DNA of 64,000 bases from assembly GCA_022769665.1 (NCBI GenBank), contig JALEIR010000079.1, forward strand, positions 1 through 64,000, written 5' to 3'. The notes below the pieces were generated by a model, which was not told where the DNA came from, made no database searches, and saw nothing but the letters and a program-made list of their open reading frames with translations. The first letter of the stretch is position 1; each line of letters begins with the position of its first letter. Source of the DNA: Lachnospiraceae bacterium. GTDB taxonomy: Bacteria; Bacillota; Clostridia; Lachnospirales; Lachnospiraceae. Shown here in pieces: positions 40,809 to 50,294 of this stretch. The translations under genes and the position numbers were made by a program.

Positions 40809-41457
40809 TGTCCCCCTCCTTTGTCATTACCAAAACGGCTGTCCGGAAATTTCCTTCTGCCTTCTTTGCAAATTCTCTCAGATGCCTGTTTGCCTGTTCT
40901 TCCGTTTCCATGCCAACCAATCGTAAAGCTTCACCCAGTTTATTCTCCTCGCCGGGTTTCACCGCTCCTTCCGGAACCAGCAAAATTCCTGCTCCCGGTT
41001 CCAATACACCCCTGAAACTGCCGTTCATTCTTCTTACAATTCCTCTTCCGAGAGACGTACCCAGTAAATAAGCTTCCTGCCCATTCCCCAAAATCATAGC
41101 TTCTTCGCCCAGACACAAAAGTATCTTCCATTTCGCTCTGATACTCTGTGGCAGCAAGCCCTGACCTGTCATATCAGAGCACGCTATATCAGCTGTACTC
41201 TCTCTGGCAATCTCCGCCAGTTCTTTCTCTGCCAGTCCCATCCACTTTTTCCGGCTTCGCACCGCCTTATGCCAGGGGAAGCCACGGCACCACGATAAAA
41301 GCTGCCCGGTAAATCTTCGGCCCGCTTCTTCATTTTTCACATTACATGCACAAATACATACAAAGCATACCGAAATTCCCCTGCATGCATACTGCTGCAG
41401 CAAAAGGGAGGTTTCTCCCTCCCCCTGCAGCCTGATATAGGTTGTCAAATATTTCAT
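40801..41457 (-). CDS. Hypothetical protein, possibly degenerate PP2C-like
   Basis: Overlaps kinase gene; PP2C-like overall layout (GILLVPEGAV..., AKKAEGNFRTAVLVMTKE) but canonical metal-binding Asp motifs not seen. Confidence 0.5.
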   Translation of the reverse strand: MKYLTTYIRLQGEGETSLLLQQYACRGISVCFVCICACNVKNEEAGRRFTGQLLSWCRGFPWHKAVRSRKKWMGLAEKELAEIARESTADIACSDMTGQGLLPQSIRAKWKILLCLGEEAMILGNGQEAYLLGTSLGRGIVRRMNGSFRGVLEPGAGILLVPEGAVKPGEENKLGEALRLVGMETEEQANRHLREFAKKAEGNFRTAVLVMTKEGDNE

Positions 41458-41495
41458 ACGGATACCTGTCAGGAAATTACATAGAAAACAGAATT

Positions 41496-42581
41496 TTATT
41501 TCATAAAGATATTTGCCAAATCATTAAAGAAGATAAATACCATCAAAATCATAAAAAACATCAAGCCGATAAAATGCACCATGCCTTCCTTCTCGGGCGG
41601 TACCGGCTTGCCCCGGATAACCTCTATCAGCAGAAAGACCAGTCTTCCGCCATCCAGCGCGGGAATCGGAAGCAGATTCAGGATACCCAGGTTTACGGAA
41701 AGCATCAACGTAATATTCAGCATACTTAACAGTACGCTCTGCCAGCCATAATCCTTGGCAGCCTCGTAGGTAGCGCCCACCACATTAACCGCAATACCCA
41801 CCGGTCCTGCCACATCCTGCCTGGTCACACGCCCGGTGAACAGCATCCCCAGGCTCTTGTAAGTGGCCTTCACGGAGTAACGCATCTCATACCACGCATA
41901 CTTCAGGGTTTCGACACCCTTTGGCTCAACAAATTCCCCATTGACAATTCCCAAAAGATAATAGCCGTATTCTTCATCATACCGGGGAGTCAGCATCGTT
42001 TCATGACGTTCACCGTCACGCTCATACACTACCTTCACATCGCCACCGCGATAAGAGGCCTGCATAAACAGTGAAATTTCCTGATACAGTTTGATGCTTT
42101 CTCCGTTAAGGGAAATGATTCTGTCACCGTCCTGTAAGCCTGCTGCCTCCGCGCCGCCTCCTTCTGACACCTGAGAAGCAATCGGATCGCGAATTGCTAT
42201 AATTCCTGTCATGTTAACCATGATAAAAGCAATGACAAATGCCAGAATAAAGTTGAAAAAAGGGCCTGCTGCCACTGTGGCAATCCGACTCCAAACCTTG
42301 GCTTTCAAAAAAGAGCCCGGTCCCGGTTCTTTTGCCTCTCCCGAAGTCTCATCCTTCTCAACCACTCCGTCTTCACCCTCAAACATACAGGCTCCGCCGA
42401 TGGGAAACAACTTCAGGGAATATTTTGTTCCACCCTTTTGAAACGAAAAAATATTCGGTCCCATACCCACGGCAAACTCCACCACATGAATGCCGTTTAC
42501 TTTGGCAATCAGGAAATGTCCGAATTCGTGTGCTATGACCACAACCCCGAAGATGATAATAAACAAAATCAACGTCATCAT
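41496..42581 (-). CDS. rseP: Site-2 protease RseP
   Basis: VVIAHEFGHFLIAKVNGIHVVEFAVGMGP, PDZ, NLGILNLLPIPALDGGRLVFLLIE. Confidence 0.96.
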   Translation of the reverse strand: MMTLILFIIIFGVVVIAHEFGHFLIAKVNGIHVVEFAVGMGPNIFSFQKGGTKYSLKLFPIGGACMFEGEDGVVEKDETSGEAKEPGPGSFLKAKVWSRIATVAAGPFFNFILAFVIAFIMVNMTGIIAIRDPIASQVSEGGGAEAAGLQDGDRIISLNGESIKLYQEISLFMQASYRGGDVKVVYERDGERHETMLTPRYDEEYGYYLLGIVNGEFVEPKGVETLKYAWYEMRYSVKATYKSLGMLFTGRVTRQDVAGPVGIAVNVVGATYEAAKDYGWQSVLLSMLNITLMLSVNLGILNLLPIPALDGGRLVFLLIEVIRGKPVPPEKEGMVHFIGLMFFMILMVFIFFNDLANIFMK

Positions 42582-43736
42582 TTAGTAACTAATCCTTCCT
42601 GCTATATATTCATAAGTCTCCGCCTCAGCGGCTAAAATTTCATCTACGTCCGGATTTTGAATTGTTTTATGATGCTCCATGGCTTCACCAATCAGATCCG
42701 GAATCTGCAGATAGCCGATTTTTTCCTCCAGGAACAGGGCTACCGCCTTCTCATTTGCCGCATTGTACACAGTAGGCATACTGCCTCCCAGGGTTGCTGC
42801 CCGATAAGCCAGCGCAAGCCCTGTGAAAGTGTCTGTGTCCGGTTTTTCGAATGTGATGCTTCCGAGTTCAAAAAAATCTACTCGCTTTCCCTGCATGGGA
42901 CGTCTGTCGGGATAAAACAGTGCGTACTGGATTGGCAGCTTCATGTCCGGTGTCCCCATCTGAGCCATAATTGCTCCATCCACAAACTGCACCGCCGAAT
43001 GAATGATACTCTGGGGATGTACCACCACCTGAATACGGTCTAGATCCACCCCAAAGAGCCACTTTGCCTCCATAACCTCCAACCCTTTGTTCACAAGTGT
43101 AGAGGAATCAATTGTGATTTTACGCCCCATAGACCAATTCGGATGCTTCAATGCATCCTGCACTTTCATATTTGCCAGTTGCTCTCTTGTTTTCCCTCTG
43201 AAAGGCCCGCCCGATGCTGTCAACAAAATTTTCTCTATTCTTTCGGAAGGCTCTCCGTTCAGAGACTGAAAAATTGCGCTATGTTCACTGTCCACCGGCA
43301 GAATGGACACACCGCACTCTTTCGCCAATGGCATTATGATATGCCCCGCTGTCACCAGCGTCTCCTTGTTGGCAAGTGCAATATCCTTGCCTGCACGGAT
43401 GGCTGCTATCGTAGGCCTGATACCAATCATTCCCACAATTGCCGTAACCAATACCCGGCTTTCTTCCATCGTCGCAATTTCCAAAAGTCCTTCCATACCC
43501 GAAACGATTTTTACGTTCAAATCAGACACCTTAGTCCGCAAATCCTTTGCAGCTTCCTCAGTCCACATTCCGGCAATCGTGGGGTGAAACTCCCGAATCT
43601 GTTCCTCCATCTTTTCTACGCTGCTCCCCGCGGCCAGTGCAACCACCTGCAACTCGGGATGATTGCGGACCACGTCCAATGTCTGTGTTCCGATAGACCC
43701 GGTGGAGCCTAAAATTGCTATCTTTTTCATACGCAT
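42582..43736 (-). CDS. dxr: 1-deoxy-D-xylulose-5-phosphate reductoisomerase
   Basis: ILGSTGSIGTQTLDV, VDSEHSAIFQ, PNWSMGRKITIDSSTLVNKGLEVMEAKWLF. Confidence 0.97.
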   Translation of the reverse strand: MRMKKIAILGSTGSIGTQTLDVVRNHPELQVVALAAGSSVEKMEEQIREFHPTIAGMWTEEAAKDLRTKVSDLNVKIVSGMEGLLEIATMEESRVLVTAIVGMIGIRPTIAAIRAGKDIALANKETLVTAGHIIMPLAKECGVSILPVDSEHSAIFQSLNGEPSERIEKILLTASGGPFRGKTREQLANMKVQDALKHPNWSMGRKITIDSSTLVNKGLEVMEAKWLFGVDLDRIQVVVHPQSIIHSAVQFVDGAIMAQMGTPDMKLPIQYALFYPDRRPMQGKRVDFFELGSITFEKPDTDTFTGLALAYRAATLGGSMPTVYNAANEKAVALFLEEKIGYLQIPDLIGEAMEHHKTIQNPDVDEILAAEAETYEYIAGRISY

Positions 43737-43818
43737 TCCTTCTCAAGTGAATCTTTTACTGTTTTCATTACTATGGCATAATCCAAAATATTAACGTACA
43801 GTTCCCGTTCAGCAGACA

Positions 43819-44649
43819 TTAATGCAAAATAGAGGAAAGAAAATATATCAGAGGTGCTGTAACGATGACACTGTCAAACCGGTCCATGATCCCACCGTGC
43901 CCCGGAATCAGCTTTCCGTAATCCTTAATTCCCTTGTTGCGCTTGATGGCCGAGGCTGCGAGGTCGCCCACCATGCTTACCACTGCACCGAGAGCACAAA
44001 TCACTGCTGCCAGTGTCAAATTTCCGGGTGTCCTCTCCATTACAAACCACCCGTAGCCGACACCGATCAATGCTGCTCCCAATACTCCTCCGATACATCC
44101 CTCCAGCGACTTTTTCGGGCTTAATACCGGGAATATTTTTCTTTTTCCAATCAGCTTTCCCACACAATATGCGCAAGTGTCGCTGCCCCAAGAGCAAATC
44201 AGTATGAACCATACCATGTAAATTCCGTTCTCGCCCATACGGATAAAATCAATAAAGGACAGCATCACCGGTGCGTAAAGAAACGCAAACACGGCAAACG
44301 CAATCTGCTCTGCCCGGTATTTTGGGAATGTCACTACATATACAAACAGCTCACCGAGAAATAAAACAATAAAGCATGCAATCAGATAAATAGAATTCTG
44401 CTCCAGCAATCCCAAGTCTGTCAAAAGAATCAGCAGATAATAAGCTGTAATTCCCACATACCCGATTATTTCAGGTGCACTGTACCTTGCCTGTTCTCCC
44501 CCAAAAACTCCAAGTGCTTTCGCAAGTTCCCGATATCCAACGGCAGAAATAAAAAACAACAAAAGCGGAAGCAGGGGAGCACCTGTTACAAACCCGGCAG
44601 CTGCAACGATAACCAACACGATGCCACTTAAAAGTCTTGTTCGAAACAT
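43819..44649 (-). CDS. cdsA: Phosphatidate cytidylyltransferase
   Basis: SWGSDTCAYCVGKLIGKRKIFPVLSPKKSLEGCIGG, MVGDLAASAIKRNKGIKDYGKLIPGHGGIMDRFDS. Confidence 0.96.
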   Translation of the reverse strand: MFRTRLLSGIVLVIVAAAGFVTGAPLLPLLLFFISAVGYRELAKALGVFGGEQARYSAPEIIGYVGITAYYLLILLTDLGLLEQNSIYLIACFIVLFLGELFVYVVTFPKYRAEQIAFAVFAFLYAPVMLSFIDFIRMGENGIYMVWFILICSWGSDTCAYCVGKLIGKRKIFPVLSPKKSLEGCIGGVLGAALIGVGYGWFVMERTPGNLTLAAVICALGAVVSMVGDLAASAIKRNKGIKDYGKLIPGHGGIMDRFDSVIVTAPLIYFLSSILH

Positions 44650-44653
44650 ATGC

Positions 44654-45373
44654 CTACTCCTCCTTCAATCCACCGTATCTTCTGTCTCTATGATTATATG
44701 CCTCAACGGCTTTTATCAATTCTTCCTTCGTGAAATCCGGCCATGGTACCGGTGTAAAATAGAACTCCGTATATGCCAGCTGCCATAACAGGAAATTGGA
44801 AATTCTCTGTTCATTGCAAGTCCGAATCAATAAATCCGGTTCCGGTATGCCTGCAGTGTCAAGAGCATCCGAAAGTACATTTTCCGTAATCTCATCTGCT
44901 TTGATTGCTCCGGACGCCGCTTTTTTGGCAAGCTTACGTACCGCCCGGACAATTTCATCCCTGCCTCCGTAATTGATGGCTATCTGGAAATGTAGACCGT
45001 CATTGTTCTTTGTGGACTCCTCCAGCTCTCGGATTCTGGTTCGAATATCCTCGTCCAGCCGGGACTTTTCACCAAGGACACGAATGCACATATGATTTTT
45101 CTTTGCCGTCTGCAGACATGTTTTCATATAATTCCGCAACAGTTTCATCAGCGCATCCACTTCATCCTGAGGTCTGTTCCAGTTCTCAGTGGAAAAGGCA
45201 TAAACCGTCAGATATTGAATTCCCATCCGGTAGGCTTCCTCACAAATAACCTCAACATTCTTAGCTCCCTGAACATGTCCGTAATTTCGGGGCATTCCCT
45301 TCGCTTTTGCCCACCTTCCGTTTCCGTCCAGAATAATTGCCACATGCCGCGGCATCTTCAGCTCATCACTCAT
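44654..45373 (-). CDS. uppS: Isoprenyl transferase (UPP synthase)
   Basis: HVAIILDGNGRWAKAKGMPRNYGHVQG, LTVYAFSTENWNRP, PDLLIRTCNEQRISNFLLWQLAYTEFYF. ATG 45373 with AAAGGAA. Confidence 0.95.
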   Translation of the reverse strand: MSDELKMPRHVAIILDGNGRWAKAKGMPRNYGHVQGAKNVEVICEEAYRMGIQYLTVYAFSTENWNRPQDEVDALMKLLRNYMKTCLQTAKKNHMCIRVLGEKSRLDEDIRTRIRELEESTKNNDGLHFQIAINYGGRDEIVRAVRKLAKKAASGAIKADEITENVLSDALDTAGIPEPDLLIRTCNEQRISNFLLWQLAYTEFYFTPVPWPDFTKEELIKAVEAYNHRDRRYGGLKEE

Positions 45374-45399
45374 GATATATTCCTTTCGTCCATTCGCGC

Positions 45400-45433
45400 A
45401 AAAAGGGAGCGGAAATATCGTTTCTCCACTCCC
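45400..45433 (-). terminator. Intrinsic terminator between frr and uppS
   Basis: Minus strand GGGAGTGGAGAAACGATATTTCCGCTCCC followed by TTTTT; ends about 27 nt before the uppS ATG. Confidence 0.75.
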
Positions 45434-45453
45434 CCGCCATATTTCGCACAGCA

Positions 45454-46005
45454 CTAGACTGTCATAATTTCCTTGGATTTAACCTCCATCAAAGCATCGA
45501 TATCCTTGATAAACTTATCGGTAAGCTTCTGCAGCTGTTCCTCAAGCTGTTTGATTTCATCCTCTGAAATTTCCGTCTTAGCCAGCTTTTTCAAGGAATC
45601 GTTTCCGTCTCTTCTGATATTTCGGATTGCTACCTTGCCGTCCTCAGCCTTTTTCTTTACTTCCTTTACCAAATCCTTTCTCCGTTCCTCCGTCAGTTCG
45701 GGAAATACCAATCGGATTACACTTCCGTCGTTGGTAGGATTGATGCCGATGTCTGAGGTAAGAATCGCCTTCTCAATTTCCTTCAGTAAAGACTTCTCCC
45801 AAGGTGCAATCTGTATGATTCGTGCTTCCGGCACCGTCACATTACCTACCTGCTGAATCGGGGTGGGAGTTCCGTAATAATCCACCCGAAGCTTATCCAG
45901 CACATGGGGATTGGCACGTCCCGCACGTATCGCTGCATAGTCGGCCTCAAGAAATTCGTATGCCTTCTTCATTTTATCTTCATATTGCTGTAGTCTGGAA
46001 TCCAT
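45454..46005 (-). CDS. frr: Ribosome recycling factor
   Basis: IRAGRANPHVLDKLRVDYYGTPTPIQQVGNVTVPEARIIQIAPWEKS. Confidence 0.97.
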   Translation of the reverse strand: MDSRLQQYEDKMKKAYEFLEADYAAIRAGRANPHVLDKLRVDYYGTPTPIQQVGNVTVPEARIIQIAPWEKSLLKEIEKAILTSDIGINPTNDGSVIRLVFPELTEERRKDLVKEVKKKAEDGKVAIRNIRRDGNDSLKKLAKTEISEDEIKQLEEQLQKLTDKFIKDIDALMEVKSKEIMTV

Positions 46006-46022
46006 ATCTCTATCCTCCTTTT

Positions 46023-46718
46023 TTATACCAATACCTTGGTTCCGGTAAATTTACCTTTTACAGTATTGACAATACTGTTTTCTTCATTTAACCCGAATAC
46101 CCACATGGGCATCTTATTGTCCCTTGCCAAAATAGAAGCTGTCATATCAACAACCTGAAGATTCTTGGCAATCACTTCATCGATTGTCACTTCATCGTAT
46201 TTCTTTGCTGCAGGGTTCTTTCCGGGATCATCATCGTACACACCGTCAATAGACTTAGCAAGCAGAATCACCTCTGCCTCCACCTCGATGGCACGAAGCA
46301 CCACGCCGGTATCCGTAGAGAAATAAGGGTGCCCTGTACCTCCGGCAAAGAAAACCACCTGTCCCTGCTCAAAATACTTATTTGCACGGTCTTTGGAGAA
46401 TAGTTGCGTAAAGGCTCCGCATTCAAAAGGAGTCAAAATACTGGTCTTCATCCCAACGGAACGAAAAATCTCGGACACATAAATGCAGTTCATCACCGTA
46501 GCCAGCATTCCAATCTGGTCTGCCTTGGTTCGGTCGATATTCTCACTGGTTCTGCCTCTCCAGAAGTTCCCGCCCCCGGTGACAATTCCGACCTGTATAC
46601 CGTCATTCACCAGCTGTTTTACCTGCAAGGCAACCTTTCTTACAGTTTCCTCATCAAATCCGGTCTTTTTATCCCCTGCCAACGCTTCCCCGCTGAGCTT
46701 TAATAATATTCTGTGCAT
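46023..46718 (-). CDS. pyrH: UMP kinase
   Basis: ILLKLSGEALAG, GIVTGGGNFWRGR, GGTGHPYFSTDTGVVLRAIE. Confidence 0.97.
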   Translation of the reverse strand: MHRILLKLSGEALAGDKKTGFDEETVRKVALQVKQLVNDGIQVGIVTGGGNFWRGRTSENIDRTKADQIGMLATVMNCIYVSEIFRSVGMKTSILTPFECGAFTQLFSKDRANKYFEQGQVVFFAGGTGHPYFSTDTGVVLRAIEVEAEVILLAKSIDGVYDDDPGKNPAAKKYDEVTIDEVIAKNLQVVDMTASILARDNKMPMWVFGLNEENSIVNTVKGKFTGTKVLV

Positions 46719-46730
46719 GCTTCGCTCTCC

Positions 46731-47642
46731 TTATTTTGATTTGGACTTCACCACGTCAGGCTTATAATCATCAAAGAAAGATGTAGGGCTGACATCCGCA
46801 TAGCACTGTGAGCACATTCCTTCAATTACTGCGCCGTTGTTAATCTGAACGGATTTGGACTTGATATTTCCCATAACAATGGCAGATGCATCCAAAATAA
46901 CAGGTCCACGGACATCAATATCCCCCTTGACAGCTCCTGCGATTGCCGCGCTGGTTGCTGTAATGTTACCGATGATTACGGAGCTGGCTCCCACTTTTAC
47001 AGCACCTTCACTGATAATCTCGCCGTTAATCTTCGCGCTCTCCGCATAGATTTCTGCTGCCTTGGAATTTCCGTTAATATGTCCTGTGATATTCAGCTTA
47101 CCCAGTGCATCAATATTTCCGTTTACGGTACCGATTACATCGATAGAGCCTTCTGATACGATGTCACCTGTGATTATCATTCCTCCTGTAATCACTGATG
47201 TTTCGTCCGATGCTTCTCTGCTCATTTCCATTTCCATATTCTTTGACGCTCCTTTATTCTCTTCTCTTATTTCCGGTACTTCAGGCTTTTCACTGACAGA
47301 GTCTTCCTCCAGCATTTTAGCCAGCATCCTTTCCAACTCACCATTCTCAGCCTCGGCTTCTTCAGCATTATCGGCAATGTTCTCCGGTTCTTCGGCTGTC
47401 CCGGCAGTCTCCGCATCCGCAGAAGCATCTTCGGTTGTATTGTCCGCGGAAACGAAATCTTTCTCCTCATGATGTGTCTCCTCAACCGGCAACTGAATGT
47501 CATCGATGTTTTTCAACATTTCATCCAGGGAAACTGTGTCTGTCGTCTCCGTTGAATCTACGTTCTTCGCTTGTTCGTCCTCAGGTATCAGTTCATTGAC
47601 TGCCTGTGATAAGTCTTCCTTTAAATCCGAGAAAAAACCCAT
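46731..47642 (-). CDS. Bactofilin family protein with acidic N-terminal extension
   Basis: Repeating beta-helix GTVNGNIDALGKLNITGHINGNSKAAEIYAESAKINGEIISEGAVKVGASSVIIGNI. Confidence 0.88.
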   Translation of the reverse strand: MGFFSDLKEDLSQAVNELIPEDEQAKNVDSTETTDTVSLDEMLKNIDDIQLPVEETHHEEKDFVSADNTTEDASADAETAGTAEEPENIADNAEEAEAENGELERMLAKMLEEDSVSEKPEVPEIREENKGASKNMEMEMSREASDETSVITGGMIITGDIVSEGSIDVIGTVNGNIDALGKLNITGHINGNSKAAEIYAESAKINGEIISEGAVKVGASSVIIGNITATSAAIAGAVKGDIDVRGPVILDASAIVMGNIKSKSVQINNGAVIEGMCSQCYADVSPTSFFDDYKPDVVKSKSK

Positions 47643-47685
47643 GGTAAAACAAATCCTCCGTTCTTTGGTTTTAAGCGCAATCGGC

Positions 47686-48669
47686 TTAATGTATATGTTG
47701 AACCGGCTCTGTTTCCTCCGTAATCGGCAAGATTACGGTATCCTCCATCGCCAAAATGTTCTCAATGATAATCGGTAAAGCTTCCACGGTTGTCCTCTTT
47801 GCAGCGGAATCATGCAACAAAATAACGGATGTCTCGTGCTTTTCAATATCGGAAGTACAATTCTCCACCAATCTTTCCACCGAAAGAAGCTCCTTCCCTC
47901 CGTCTCCGGAAGATATGTTCCAATCAAAAAAACGTACATCCTGCTCCGAAAGATAATCAGCAAAATCTTTCATATCCACGTTACTCACCGTATTGGAACT
48001 TCCTCCCGGGAAGCGGTACACATTGCTTTTCACACCCGTAACTTCATAAAGGTAATCCCGGAGCTTCGTAAAATCACAGGCAAAATCTTCAACGGAATGA
48101 TAAATTTCGGAGTATTTATGACTGTATGAATGCATACCCAGCGTGTGGCCGCGATTCACAATATCCAACAACGCTTCCCTGTCCGTTTCCGTCTCTTTTC
48201 CTACTACAAAGAAAGTAGCCTTGATATCGTATTGATCCAAAATGTCCAGAATATCATCCGTATACACACTGGGGCCATCGTCAAAGGTTAAATATACCTT
48301 ATGGCCTGCCGTTATCTCTGCGATATCTTCTGTTGATTGTTTTTCCGGATCGGGAAAAGCCTCTTTTACCGGTCCGGATATTTCTCTTCCGGTCTCTCCT
48401 GAGACAGGAAGACCCTGTCCCGTAATCACAGTTTCGGCAGACAAGTCATTCAACAGTTCCTGCTGACTCTGTACCATATCGGACAGATTCTTCACCTGTA
48501 AAGTAAGGCTGTCCAGTCTTTCACTGATACTGCTCACTTTAACCAACAGAATCACACAGAGCACCAACGGTACCGTTACTGCCAAAAAAAACATAAGGAT
48601 AATACATTTTTTAATCCGCTGTACCCGCTGCCGTCTGGCGGCAGATGCCTGAATATTGTCATCTGACAT
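47686..48669 (-). CDS. Membrane-anchored polysaccharide deacetylase
   Basis: N-terminal TM, VYLTFDDGPSVYTDDILDIL, GMHSYSHKYSEIY, RFPGGSSN. Confidence 0.94.
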   Translation of the reverse strand: MSDDNIQASAARRQRVQRIKKCIILMFFLAVTVPLVLCVILLVKVSSISERLDSLTLQVKNLSDMVQSQQELLNDLSAETVITGQGLPVSGETGREISGPVKEAFPDPEKQSTEDIAEITAGHKVYLTFDDGPSVYTDDILDILDQYDIKATFFVVGKETETDREALLDIVNRGHTLGMHSYSHKYSEIYHSVEDFACDFTKLRDYLYEVTGVKSNVYRFPGGSSNTVSNVDMKDFADYLSEQDVRFFDWNISSGDGGKELLSVERLVENCTSDIEKHETSVILLHDSAAKRTTVEALPIIIENILAMEDTVILPITEETEPVQHIH

Positions 48670-48776
48670 AATTTATTCCCATCTGATTATACTCTCACTT
48701 TTTCAAGTATAGCATATTCCACTTTTTTCGAAAAGACAAAATTCAAAAAAGGGACAAAAAAAGAAACAGTAATATA

Positions 48777-48944
48777 TTATGCACGTTTATTTTTCTTTGC
48801 AGAAGATTCTTCCCCGCTTTTGCAACCGCAGTTACACCCCGAACAGCCGCTGCAACACTGCCCTTTGCGAAATCTGCGAAGTTCGCGACGAACAATAAAA
48901 AATACCGTCATCGCAATCACAGCGATAATGATGACATCTATCAT
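48777..48944 (-). CDS. FeoB-associated Cys-rich membrane protein-like small protein (55 aa)
   Basis: Hand translation MIDVIIIAVIAMTVFFIVRRELRRFRKGQCCSGCSGCNCGCKSGEESSAKKNKRA*; SD GGAGG; not in ORF track. Confidence 0.85.
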   Translation of the reverse strand: MIDVIIIAVIAMTVFFIVRRELRRFRKGQCCSGCSGCNCGCKSGEESSAKKNKRA

Positions 48945-49020
48945 AACTACCTCCTGTTCTCTGAAAGTATCGTTTATTATAAATACGATATGTTTATTTT
49001 AATAAAATGTTACTTCATTT

Positions 49021-49035
49021 TGAGATTCATTCTCA
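49021..49035. promoter_or_regulatory. Fur-like box
   Basis: TGAGATT-C-ATTCTCA, 7-1-7 inverted repeat similar to TGATAAT-N-ATTATCA. Confidence 0.6.
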
Positions 49036-49040
49036 TTTAA

Positions 49041-49069
49041 ATTATACATTCCGGTCTTGCACCTGTCAA
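49041..49069 (-). promoter_or_regulatory. Exact consensus promoter of the Cys-rich small gene
   Basis: Minus strand TTGACA (49064-49069), 17 bp, TATAAT (49041-49046). Confidence 0.85.
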
Positions 49070-49073
49070 GACC

Positions 49074-49102
49074 TTGCAGGTTTTATCCGATTGTGCTATA
49101 TT
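49074..49102 (+). promoter_or_regulatory. Promoter of the DAHP synthase gene
   Basis: TTGCAG, 17 bp, TATATT, back-to-back with the divergent promoter. Confidence 0.6.
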
Positions 49103-49189
49103 TGGTTACAGTTCGGATATCTGTATCAACAGGAACCGACATACAATCAAGCCGTTCCACGCGGCTCAGAAAGGATTTATCAAAACACT

Positions 49190-50218
49190 ATGAGCTTTGA
49201 GTTTGTCAAAAAACTTCCCACTCCGGCCGAAATCCGGGAACAGCTTCCCCTTCCGGAGGAACTGGCAAAAATAAAAGAGGCACGTGATGCTGAAATCAGA
49301 GATGTTCTCACCGGAAAAAGCAGTAAATTTCTGGTAATCATCGGTCCTTGTTCCGCAGATAATGAAAATGCAGTATGTGATTATGTCAATCGTCTCGCCA
49401 AAGTAAACGAAAAAGTAAAAGATAAGCTGATTCTGATTCCCAGAATTTATACCAACAAACCCCGTACCACAGGCGAAGGCTACAAGGGTATTGTCCATCA
49501 GCCCGACCCGGAGAAAAAGCCGGACTTCCTGGCAGGACTGATTGCCATGAGAAAGATGCATATCCGCGCTATTGCCGAGACGGGACTGACCGCTGCTGAT
49601 GAAATGCTTTATCCTGAGAACTGGAGATATGTATCTGATATTCTTTCCTATGTAGCAATCGGAGCACGCTCCGTAGAAGATCAACAGCATCGTCTCACCG
49701 TCAGCGGCTTTGACGTGGCTGCCGGCATGAAAAATCCTACCAGCGGCGACCTTTCCGTCATGCTCAATTCCGTCTATGCGGCTCAGCATCCCCATTCCTT
49801 TATCTACAGAGGTTGGGAAGTAAACACGACCGGTAATGACCTTGCCCACACCATCCTGCGGGGTGCCACCAATAAACACGGCAACAATATCCCCAACTAT
49901 CACTATGAGGACCTAAATCTGCTGATGGAGATGTATGGCAAAATGGATTTGAAAAATCCTGCCTGTGTCATCGATGCCAACCATTCCAATTCAGGAAAGC
50001 AGTTTGCACAACAGATTCGAATTGTTAAAGAGGTTATGCACAGCCGCAAGTTAAATGCCGATATTCACAAAATGGTGAAAGGTGTCATGATAGAAAGCTA
50101 CATTGAAGAAGGTTGCCAGAAAGTGGGCGGCGGTGTTTACGGGAAGTCCATTACAGACCCTTGCCTCGGCTGGGAAGATTCAGAAAATCTGATTTACGAT
50201 ATCGCATCCTACGAATAG
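49190..50218 (+). CDS. 3-deoxy-7-phosphoheptulonate synthase (class I)
   Basis: LVIIGPCSADNENAVCDYVNRLAK, PRIYTNKPRTTGEGYKGIVHQPD, IDANHSNSGK, GVMIESYIEEG. Confidence 0.95.
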   Translation: MSFEFVKKLPTPAEIREQLPLPEELAKIKEARDAEIRDVLTGKSSKFLVIIGPCSADNENAVCDYVNRLAKVNEKVKDKLILIPRIYTNKPRTTGEGYKGIVHQPDPEKKPDFLAGLIAMRKMHIRAIAETGLTAADEMLYPENWRYVSDILSYVAIGARSVEDQQHRLTVSGFDVAAGMKNPTSGDLSVMLNSVYAAQHPHSFIYRGWEVNTTGNDLAHTILRGATNKHGNNIPNYHYEDLNLLMEMYGKMDLKNPACVIDANHSNSGKQFAQQIRIVKEVMHSRKLNADIHKMVKGVMIESYIEEGCQKVGGGVYGKSITDPCLGWEDSENLIYDIASYE

Positions 50219-50228
50219 TGAAAAAACA

Positions 50229-50281
50229 AAAAGACCGTCTGCATGTCCACAGTTCTTATCTGCGGGCATGAGCGGTCTTTT
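50229..50281. terminator. Bidirectional terminator between DAHP synthase and spoIIM
   Basis: AAAAGACCG...CGGTCTTTT with inner GCATG/CATG pairing. Confidence 0.75.
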
Positions 50282-50294
50282 GTTATACCGTACA

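Noticed and set aside
49166-49903. 245-aa minus-strand ORF
   Set aside because: Antisense to DAHP synthase.
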